From positions 4,530,741 through 4,594,740 of the forward strand of contig CM040441.1 of the NCBI GenBank assembly GCA_022749755.1: DNA of 64,000 nt, written 5' to 3'. Made by a program: the position numbers and the translations under genes. Below, piece after piece: positions 22,908 through 32,147 of this stretch. The number at the start of each line of letters is the position of its first letter. Within the stretch, counting starts at the first letter, position 1. The notes under the pieces were generated by a model. The model was not told where the DNA came from. It did no database searches and saw only the letters and a program-made list of their open reading frames with translations. This stretch comes from Azadirachta indica. Its lineage: Eukaryota; Streptophyta; Magnoliopsida; Sapindales; Meliaceae.

Positions 22908-23285
22908 TTATGATATAAGTTTAGAAGTAGAGTTTGTAAACTATTGTTACAATAATAACCATTAATTTTCATTTTAGTTTGAAAAAGGAAGAAAAATAGG
23001 TTGGTTAGGATATGCTTGATGTTACTAAATCAACCCAAATTCGAGTAATGATAAAATATAAAAATTTGATATTTCATGAACAAGTTTTCTCAAGTTGACT
23101 CAAATTTTTTTATTGAAAAAAAATACGTGCAAGGCAGGCAGGCCTAAGATTTTAGAATTTCCTTAAACTTTTTATTTATATAAGTGTTACATATTACTTG
23201 TCTTTATAGACCGTGAACTTTATTCATAACCTATTGAACTTTCAACTCTATGTATATCCGTATAGAAACTAGCTATTAGTGTTAA

Positions 23286-23825
23286 TCAATGTTTTCCCCG
23301 AGCAGGTGGTGCTAAGAATGCAGGCAAAGAAAATCGTCCTGATGGAACCTTGGGAATTTTCCAGACCCTGCTCGGCCGTGAAGTTGCAGCCATTGGCGAT
23401 GGTGCAGCCTTCCTGATGGCCGAGATGCTGCCAGAAAGTCTAGGCAATGAGCCCTGAGAGAAAGCTGGCGGTATGTGAAAAGCCTTAGGCGTGAAAGTGG
23501 ATCTTATGCTTGAAAGTGGAGGCAACGATCCTTGCTGAAACCCCGAGAAAGCTGGAAGCTTGGAAACCTGGGGCGACAAAGCAGATACGATGCTTGAAAG
23601 CGGAGGCAACGAGCCCTGAGAGAATGAAGATAAATTTTCAGCCTTTGGGGAGATGACTGATATTATTTTTGAAAGTGGAGGCAGTGAGCCCAGAGAGAAA
23701 GATGATCGAGTTTTGGGGGTTGCTGTTTGAAGAAGATTACGAGTTGCCATTGTTGTATTGGAGGAAGTAAGCAAGCATGCGAGGAGAAGGGTTTGGATGA
23801 AGCAAATGCTAGAAGTTAAGGCCAT
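23286..23825 (-). CDS. Small secreted Pro/Ser-rich protein with four GSLPPLSSI-type repeats
   Basis: The paralogue of 14969-15508, the same 179-aa length without a gap and about three quarters identical by eye. It has a signal peptide (MALTSSICFIQTLLLACLLT), repeats starting at residues 46, 71, 99 and 125 (GSLPPLSKIIS, GSLPPLSSIVS, GSLPPLSSIRS, GSLPRLSGSIS), then SRVWKIPKVPSGRFS and terminal PPARGKH. The open frame extends upstream to 23987, but I start at 23825: the longer form would include the TATA box (23897-23903), and this ATG is the one shared by all three copies. Repeat 4 is better preserved here than in the 15-kb copy. Function is unknown; a precursor of secreted peptides or a wall protein is possible. 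Confidence 0.75.
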   Translation of the reverse strand: MALTSSICFIQTLLLACLLTSSNTTMATRNLLQTATPKTRSSFSLGSLPPLSKIISVISPKAENLSSFSQGSLPPLSSIVSALSPQVSKLPAFSGFQQGSLPPLSSIRSTFTPKAFHIPPAFSQGSLPRLSGSISAIRKAAPSPMAATSRPSRVWKIPKVPSGRFSLPAFLAPPARGKH

Positions 23826-23896
23826 GATGTTAGAAATGAAAACTACTTGTTTGATATTCTTAATTTTGTATGCAAATGAAAACATTCTTGCTTGTT

Positions 23897-23903
23897 TTTT
23901 TAT
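23897..23903 (-). promoter_or_regulatory. TATA box of the secreted-protein gene
   Basis: TATAAAA on the minus strand, 72 nt upstream of the ATG at 23825, the same spacing as in the 15-kb paralogue. It argues against the longer open frame. Confidence 0.6.
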
Positions 23904-25560
23904 AGCTGAATTACTTGTCTTTGTGTACATGTGTGAATTTAGGAAACCTTGTAATATGCTTTCAAGTTTCAACATTTTATTTTTCAAATAAAAAAATCTA
24001 AGTTGCCTTGGAAAACTTTACAATTACAAACTGGGAAAAAGTGAAGGACATCATGCATGTTTCAAACTCTTGTATGATAAATACGTCAAGGTTTAAAACT
24101 TTAGAATTTATATTAGATATCAAGCTCCATGTTAAATTTCAATTTTTTTGTAATATGTTTCAAATTTTAGGTTAAAAAAAGAAGAAAAAATTAAGAATAA
24201 TACAATGTATTGTAACTGAATCTTAAGAGAGTATGAAACCATGGGACTTAAGGGTATTTCATATATGATGTAATGATACATCTACTTACTTTGTAATGTA
24301 AAATTTTTAAATTTTTTGGGTAAAAATTAAAATTTTAATGCAAAACTTGAAATATGAAATATAAAATTTTGAATTTGTAGATAAATATAATAATACACAT
24401 GTATTACAGTCTAATATTCCATTAAGTATATATTAGTATCCATAAAGTAGTACACAGGTAAAATTTTTGTTTTGAACATTACTAATTATATTAGAGTTTT
24501 AATATCCCATAAAGTATATATCATAAATATTATTTTTAAAAATATCTATTTTCAAGAATCTTCTCATTTCAAACTACATACATTATAAGCCATGCTCTTA
24601 GATGCATACGCTATCCCTATGAATGTGGTTAATATTTTCTAATTTATTTATTTCTTGAAAAACATATATTGCAAAATTACATATGTATTAATAAAATAAT
24701 AGTAATTAAATCAGACTACAAATGAAACATTCAACTGCCATCATCCCATGCAGTTGAACATAATTTGACATTGATTAGGTGAAATACCTAACTAGACACA
24801 AATTTATAATGCAACTACACCAAATCCACTTAGTAAAACTTTTGACTTTCAGACTTGTTAACCAGACTTCTTTTTGACTTCCTATAAGGTTTTATTTCCT
24901 ATTTTATTAATTGATACGATAATAAGAGTTATATTATCATATAATCATTGTATAGTACACTAATAAATTATCCCTACTTTAAGTTAATCATTGAATTATA
25001 TTGTAAGTAATTTAACAGTCTAAATGTATCAACTGCACTATATAGCTGTTCTTGTTGTATCATTGACTTGATAATATCGTATTCGTACTTACAAAATGGA
25101 ATAGAAAATTTGTATCTCCAACTAACGTGGTAGATAAATTAACAAGTGTAGGTGAGCAGTAGTAGTCCTAATAGGTAGTGGTGATATGAGCATTTGAAAA
25201 TGATCAATAAAGGTATACTAAACCTTTTGGTTTACCAAAGGATTGAGAAAGAGAAAAAACATATATAAAGAAAGAAAACTAGTGAGGAATGTTGTGTTAT
25301 ATTTATTAGTAACCTATTAAATATATGTGTATAATATCATATAAGCATATTTTTTTAAAATATATATGGGCAACAAAATTGTAATTAATTCATCGAATAA
25401 TCATTTGACACTGAAGGACGCTAATTATTTTGATAATTTAGTTTTGGAATAAAATGATTAATTGTGCATCAATAAGAAATTTCAAAGGTCCCAAAGTACA
25501 GGATTTTCTTTTTGTGCATATACTTGCTAGTTTTTCTATTAAGAATTTATACAAATAAAG
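23904..25560. other. No gene seen; upstream DNA of the secreted-protein gene
   Basis: AT-rich block sequence with TTGACT hexamers at 24842 and 24874, in the same relative place as in copy 2. Continues into the 19.2-20.4 kb homologue from 25150. Confidence 0.5.
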
Positions 25561-27810
25561 ATTTTTAGTAAGACTCAATATGTTTTGCAACCTCTACCCT
25601 TTTGGAAGGTTAAAGCTTGCAACTAAATTAACATTTCTTAATTTAATATTCAAGGTTTTGATATCATAACAATATATTAATATATTTTTTATGGCTAGCT
25701 AGTGTTATTCCTACAAAATTAAGCTTGCCGCAAGAAATAATTTATATGAATTAAAGGCTTTCATAAAGAAATGAAAAACACAAACTAAAACATAGTTTCC
25801 TTTGTTGGTATATAATTTTACAATATTTTATTTCTCATTTTATATTTAAGGGCATTGTAAATATATATACTTTAATGTTAGAGGGAGGAGTACATATATT
25901 TTCAATTCTATATACAGTTTATACAATGTCTGAAAATATTGATTGGATCGCATCATGTAAGATAAAATAATCTCTCTTAGAACTCTAAACAAAGTATGAG
26001 TGAAGTCAATTATTGGTGAACATATTTACATAGACAAACCGAAAAGATATATGAGTTGTTTCCTAAAGAGCCTATTTTCTGAAAGGATTTAACATTAGAG
26101 ATTTTCTTGAAGTGAAAATTTTATTTTGCTATGTATGAAGCATGATTAAAAACTATCATAAATGGTCTAAAAGTTATTGATTTTAGTAAGACTATAAATA
26201 TCTTATTTTATCTATTCTAATAAAGTTTTAATTTGTAAGAAAAATAAAAGATGAAGTCAAACAATGAACATCAACATAAATATTTTGAGAAACATTGTTG
26301 AAGCCAAAAATTTGTTACTTTCGACTTTAAGCAACCAACTTCAATCTTCTAGACTTCTGGGAATCTCAATTCACCTACAAAACAAAAGAAATCAAATCAT
26401 AGCCCGCTTCCTTGACATAGACCCTCCGATGCTTAAGTTAGTTGGGTTTCTTTAGAAGAATGAATTAGATAAAAAATTTCACAGAGTTTCCTCTTAATCC
26501 AGAATGCGTACCTTCTCCTTTAGGTTGTTGGGATTTTATGGGCATGAAAATTAACCGTTTTGATGATTTTTAGGCCCACATTCTCTCCATGATGAAAGGT
26601 AAAGAAAATGGGCGATTATTGAGCCGATTGTGCAATTGAGTTCCATTACCCACGTTGTATAAGGTTGGGTTATATTTTTTTACTCGACCTGGGTTGTCCT
26701 TTTTTATTCGAATGAATTCCCTTGGAAGCTCAAACTATATTTGGTCGATGCCTTTCAATCTCAAGACCTCATGATCCTGACCATAAAGCGTATATTCATC
26801 TGGTTATTTGAGGGCTTCGATGTTTTTCCAAACATCAAGCCCCTGAGTTTCTAGTTAAATGTTGTTTTGCTAGAAATTGAACTATTGCCTTTATCCCGAG
26901 CATGACGTTACTCTTATTATGTTGTTGTTCTTTTTCCCGTTCTGAGCTAGATAATGCCTCTTTGCATTCAAGAAGATGCACGGCTTTACAACTTTATAGA
27001 GGAGCGTCACCCCGAAAAATGCTCAGTGGTTGTAAACAGTCCTCCTTTTATTATGACTTGTTTTCATTTTTTTTCAAAATTCACACCACGTGTCAATATG
27101 CCATTGGACCACATCATTGTTACTACGCAGCCATCATTTCACATTTAAAATGTCTACCGTGGTTCATCTGGACTCTTCATTTTGAATGGCTCAAATTAGA
27201 CCACGGTCGTGTATAAATTTACGATTCCATTTTTGTTTTCCCACTTTTGCTGAAGTCTTTCTCTCACGCTAAAAAATGATTGCTCTTGCCAGTGCTTTTA
27301 GTACTCTTCGTTCTTCAGGCTTTCTCTAACTTTTTTTTTTTCACAACTTCAATTCGCTAGAAAGTTGAGTTGTCAGTTTCTCATTTCCTCTTTCCTTTAT
27401 CTTAATTGTACTATTGAACATTCTTAGTTACCTTTGGCATTTTACATATTCATTTGTGTTTGAGTTTCATTGTATGGAGCGGTGTGGTTTTCTTTTTGGA
27501 AAGATTTTTGCTAGGATATTACATATTTACCTATTCATTTTATGGGTTTTCTGGGTTATTAATTTTGAGGATTTGGATTTCTCGCATTGAATTTATTTAG
27601 TTTGTAGACTGTTAGCTTTTTGAATGAAATGTTATGGGCTTTGGAATTTACATTCGGTTCATATACTAGGGCATAGAGAATGTTTACGATAATAAATGTA
27701 GGTATAAATCATAGTTATGTAGAGATATTGACTTGGATAAGTTTTTTTTGACCTAACTTAATTTCGGGTCTAATAGCTTTAGGGTTTGCCCCTTTTAGTG
27801 ACTAAGTTGT
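25561..27810. other. No confident gene; possible promoter near 27.2 kb
   Basis: 25561-26290 repeats 19690-20450. From 26300 the sequence is unique and less AT-rich. Short frames at 26264-26455, 26902-27216 and 26954-27148 resemble no family I know. GTATAAATT at about 27209 could be a TATA box, followed by a short frame starting MIALASAFSTLRSSGF (27277). This may be the remains of an LTR or of a gene leading to the 27811 frame; neither is established. Confidence 0.35.
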
Positions 27811-28128
27811 TTGCATGACTTAGGTTCTATGAACTCCATCAACATATTTTTGTCGCCTTCGTCTGGTGAGTCCAATATCAATCATGAGACTTGGAATAGA
27901 CTCCCTCTCTCTGTTAGACATGACTATTTGTTGATTTATACTGAAATTCCTTTTAAGAGAGCTATTCCCTTAAAAGTAGTTTACTCTAATATCGGGGCTA
28001 GGGCTTTTGAACTAGCATTTCTAGAATATGATATCTCAAAGGCTAGAAATTTTGAGGTTAGAATACTGGAGACTATTGTCACCTCTGATAGTTCTTTTAA
28101 TGACGTGCAAGAGAACATGGATCCTTAA
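27811..28128 (+). CDS. Unrecognised open frame, 105 aa
   Basis: The frame opens MHDLGSMNSINIFLSPSSGE, includes HETWNRLPLSVRHDYLLIYT, and ends QENMDP. I do not recognise it. CTTAG at 27821-27825 could be a splice acceptor and an exon of a decayed gene or element may start there. It has no signal peptide or membrane segment, is mildly acidic, and ends about 30 bases before the left copy of the segment that flanks the receptor kinase. The composition looks coding, but no partner exon was confirmed. It could be a piece of a transposon protein. Confidence 0.25.
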   Translation: MHDLGSMNSINIFLSPSSGESNINHETWNRLPLSVRHDYLLIYTEIPFKRAIPLKVVYSNIGARAFELAFLEYDISKARNFEVRILETIVTSDSSFNDVQENMDP

Positions 28129-28159
28129 AGAACCAAAGTTGGAGATTAGGATGTTCTCC

Positions 28160-29910
28160 TGATATCAATTAATCAATGATTGTTCGTAGAAGCATAATAA
28201 TTGGGTAGTATATAATTTTCAATACCACATTAGTCCATATTTATGTAGCTTGATTTTGTTAATATAATTTATTAGGAATTTTTGACACAAACCATGGTAA
28301 GAGATGAAGAAGTGGCATAAAATAAAGGAAAATTGTTCTTTTAATTTTTTAAGTAATAATTAAATCTGATAAAATATGTCGGCCAACGTATATCATACTC
28401 ACCAGCTACAATTTATAGATAACATAATTGCTTCATGTTTCTATGATTATATTTTGTATATAATACTATTTTGCCCATTAGTACAAATAATGTCAAAGTA
28501 TGACGATAAAAGTAACATGCCACATGGCCTCTTTTTAGAGCACGCACCTGAAAATATTCATCTCAGTATACCCACCATCATAAGTCATGAGCTAAGGGCC
28601 AATACTCACTTAGCCCAGAAGACCCAAGATCTAAGGCTCAAGGCTAAGAAAAAAAGTGATGTGTGCTTAAAAATTCAACGAAAAAACACTACAAAGAGTT
28701 GAGCTTTTGAAGGATATTCACCGATGACTTCCTCATTATTTTCATTATATTTTTGTCAACCTTTAACAGTCATTTGTTAGTTAATTCATGCACCAAATTT
28801 CGTATTGACTTCAAATAAAAGCTAAAAGATGATGAATAAAAGTTCAGTAATAATGACTACAACATCTCATACCATTGATAAAAATAAGATTGGACTAGAT
28901 TATAAGTCTCAGATCTCTTTAACTAAAATATATATATATATTTTAAGTTGTAAAGTTCAAAATTAAATCCAATAGGCTATAAGAACCACTTTTTCCATCA
29001 TAATTTTTACCATTAAATTGTTAGTTTTCCTACTTGATTAACTATGACATTGTCAACCATCTTTTAAATTTTCTTTTCATAATTAATTATTAGTTCTAAA
29101 ATTTAAGCTTTTGGTAGTAACGTTTGTTTAACTTTTTTAAAAAATAAAATTATCTAAAATATTTTTTATTTTATAAATTTTAAATTATTTCTTTAAAATA
29201 AAATATTAAAAATTTATTGATTAAAATAATTATTTAAACTTTCTAAAAAGTTATTTATAATAATTAAATGATTAATAAACTTTTATTAAAAAAATCTACT
29301 TATAAAAACTATACTACGTGGGCAAATTCAATTTTCATTTAATTTTTTCAAAAACTGATTTGAATTGAAGTAGAGTTTGATTTTCAAGGACCAAACGGAG
29401 CTTAATCAACCTGTGTAATCAAACTATGCTGAATTGAACTAATTTGATTCGGTTCAGTGCCACAGTTCAATTTTAGTTTCCTCACAGGTTTCAATTTTTT
29501 TTATATAAATTTTTGTTAATTTATTTGGACTTTTTCCTTATTTATAATTATTATATATTTTAAAGACTTCTATAAAAATTTTCCTTTTCCTTTAAGTTAG
29601 GTCCAAATTGATTTTTAGTTTAAATTCAATTTTTAAGTATACCCAAATCAAATTGAATAATTTAAAATTGAATAGAATTAAATTAGAACTAAATTTGGTT
29701 TAGTTGGGCCTTCTGCCCAAGCCTATTTTTTTGTTATAAATTCATGAATCAATAAGATAAAGGTAGCGTTCTTTTTTTTTGGAATGCCAAAATTTTCTAA
29801 ATATTTAAATCTAAATGGTTTTTTTTTTTTGTCTAAAATCTGGATATAAAAGTTAAGTTGTTTATTTCTAAATTATAAAATGTCTAAAAATCAATAATTT
29901 TATATTTTTA
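28160..29910. repeat. Duplicated segment flanking the receptor kinase, left copy
   Basis: Aligns with 35515-38650, starting at ATATCAATTAAT and AGCACAATAATTGGGTAGTA-type sequence and continuing through 28500-28700 (AACATGCCACATGGCCTC versus AACATGTCTTGTGGCCCT) and 29400-29800. The right copy carries extra inserts, for example about 35990-36450. The open frame 28376-28702 inside it is not conserved in the other copy and is not called. Confidence 0.7.
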
Positions 29911-30594
29911 CTCCCATAATTTTTAAAGATGAAATAAATAATATAATTATTATAAAAATTATAAATGAAATAATTTTCACTCATGCACGTAAACAAAAAT
30001 TATTTTAAGTTACTATTTTTTTAAAATTAATTAAGGATAATTTCTAGAAATAATTTAATTAGTGTATTCAGATTTTTAGCTTTTGCACCAAAAAATATTA
30101 CTTTTTTTTAATTAAAAAAGGTATTGGAATTTAACAATTAAAGTGCAAAAAAAAATAACTTAATTACCATAAATAGAAGAATTCAGCGAATAACATATAA
30201 ATTTATTTTATGTAATTTGAATAAGAAATAGATTTTAATTTGGCAATACATATAAATTTTTTTATTTGAATGGGTTACGACAGAGTAATAGATTAGGGGA
30301 AAAAAAAAGATTAGTTAGAAGATTTTTTTTAATTAGAGAGAAAAAAATTTAAAATATATTAGATTTAAAATTTTAAATAATTTTACTTTTGGGACCCGCA
30401 ATTGACTTATGGGTCCCATTTATTCTCTTATTGCGTCATAGAGGTTAAAATAGTTATTAGTCAAACTAACTAACAATTGAATGTAACGGAATATTTTTTA
30501 AACTTTATGTTGTAATAAGTAATTAGCTCAAACTTGAGAGGGGTCTAAGGCTTTGTTCCTTTCCATTTATATCCTATTTTCTTATAATTTCTTT

Positions 30595-30895
30595 TGTAAT
30601 AGATTATTTTATTTTTTAATTATTAAATATAAAGTTATTTTATAACAAATTTATTCACTTATATTTTTAATAGTAATCATGACAATAAATAGTAATTATT
30701 TTTAAAAATATTTATAAAATCAAAATATTATTATTACTACATAATTATTTTATTTTTAGTATATTTATTATTATTAAACATATTAAATATAAAAATATGA
30801 CTAATTTATGGATATTTATTACGTCTTTGTTAAATTTTATGTAGTAGTTAATTTTAAAAATATACATAATATCAACTTATTTTATAACTTTAAAA
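30595..30895. repeat. Direct repeat, copy 1 (about 280 bp)
   Basis: Nearly the same sequence recurs at 31187-31475, including AACAAATTTATTCACTT and TATTTATTATTATTAAA. The intervening 290 bp are unrelated. Confidence 0.75.
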
Positions 30896-31186
30896 ATATA
30901 CATCATTTATGATTATTTTGATAGCTCTCCTTAAAATTTTTGTGTTTAATTGTAGGAGTCAGAGAAAGGTGAATTGCCAGGATAGATAGAAACGGTGAAT
31001 ATAAGCCGATTGGAGGACTCACATGTTCTCTCAATCAATTGTCTAAAGACAAATTAGTAAAAACATGTAAAATATATAATTTTTCATTAACTCAATTGAT
31101 GAAAGGGCTTAACGGGATATTTTATAATTCTCAACATACTTTCAATTAACCTTAAAAATTTCAATTCATATTCTATTTTGTTATAT

Positions 31187-31475
31187 TTTTTTAATAAATT
31201 ATTTAGCTTTTTTTTAATTATTAAATGTAAAGTTAATTTTATAACAAATTTATTCACTTCAAATTTTTAATAGTAATCATGATAAAAAAATAGTAATTAT
31301 TTTTAAAAATATTTATAAAATCAAAAAATATTATTATTAAATAATTATTTTATTTTTGATATATTTATTATTATTAAATATATTAAATATAAAAATATGA
31401 CTAATTCATAGATATTTATTATGTATCTCTTAAATTTTATATAGTGGTTAATTTAAAAATACACATAATATCAGC
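31187..31475. repeat. Direct repeat, copy 2 (about 280 bp)
   Basis: Second copy of 30595-30895, with scattered substitutions. Confidence 0.75.
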
Positions 31476-31990
31476 CATCGTCACACCATCTTCCACGCAA
31501 CAAACACAAATCATTGACTTGGTGCGAGTAGTGCATGTGATATGATGGTGGTGAAAGCCGATTTGGTGCAAGAAATAACAAAGAATTGAAATGATTGTGA
31601 AATTTGGTGGTGTGTTGGCTGGTGGTGATGACTGTTGAAAGGGAGAGTTCTGGATAAAAACAAAATTACTGTAGATGGTATATATCACACTAGCTTTAGT
31701 GCTATCTATCACAAACTTTGAATGAGATTTATTCCAGCAGGTTGAAAGGGAGACTTCTAGATTCTTAAGTGCCAAACACTGTTGATTTTGGTGAAAAACA
31801 TCACGAGTACGCAACCAAATGGAGGTAAAAGAGATGGTTTTAGGTGTTTCCATAACCATAAGACAAAAGTTTGAAATTAAGTTAGATTCTTAAGTGCCAA
31901 GCACTGTTGATTTTGGTGGAAACCTACTCGAGTACGCAACCAAATTTATTCACCTTAAGATACAGTAAGGAATTCCATGGAAAAGTTATT

Positions 31991-31997
31991 AGTCAAA
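31991..31997 (-). promoter_or_regulatory. Candidate W-box upstream of the kinase
   Basis: TTTGACT on the minus strand, about 150 nt before the ATG at 32148. It contains the WRKY core TTGAC[C/T]. A single short match carries little weight. Confidence 0.25.
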
Positions 31998-32147
31998 GTC
32001 ATTGTTTTCATAATTAAGTCTAAACTTGCACTATGCCTTTGAAATTTACACCTCTCATTATACAAATACTACAATATATGCTGATAAGGCTGACTGCCCA
32101 AGATACAAAAAAGCAAGTTTCAGGAAATTGCCTTTTCAGTTTAAGAA

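Larger units (their letters stand above)
22908..25140. repeat. Duplicated block, copy 3
   Basis: Aligns with 14570-16877 and 11095-13095. It begins at the gap, so the part that would hold a subtilase relic is not visible. It contains the intact 179-aa secreted-protein gene on the minus strand. From 25140 it continues as the homologue of 19205-20450. Confidence 0.75.
29911..32147. other. No gene seen; AT-rich with local tandem copies
   Basis: Contains two direct copies of an about 280-bp AT-rich segment (30595-30895 and 31187-31475). A minus-strand frame at 31437-31859 (140 aa) lacks homology and runs into one of the copies. Close to the kinase gene, 31720-31800 and 31885-31950 share a 60-nt direct repeat (GATTCTTAAGTGCCAA...GAGTACGCAACCAAAT). 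TTTGACT (complement of 31991-31997) is a W-box-like site about 150 nt before the kinase ATG. Confidence 0.5.

Noticed and set aside
23826..23987. N-terminal 54-codon extension of the 23-kb secreted protein
   Set aside because: It spans the conserved TATA box, and the shared downstream ATG directly precedes a signal peptide in all three copies.
26526..27220. Possible solo LTR starting TGTTGGG at 26526
   Set aside because: No matching CCAACA end or flanking duplication was found.
28376..28702. 108-aa plus frame
   Set aside because: It lies in the duplicated non-coding segment and is not conserved as a frame in the copy at 35.7-35.95 kb.
31437..31859. 140-aa minus frame upstream of the kinase
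   Set aside because: No recognisable domain; its end lies in a non-coding duplicated segment and its start overlaps a 60-nt repeat.
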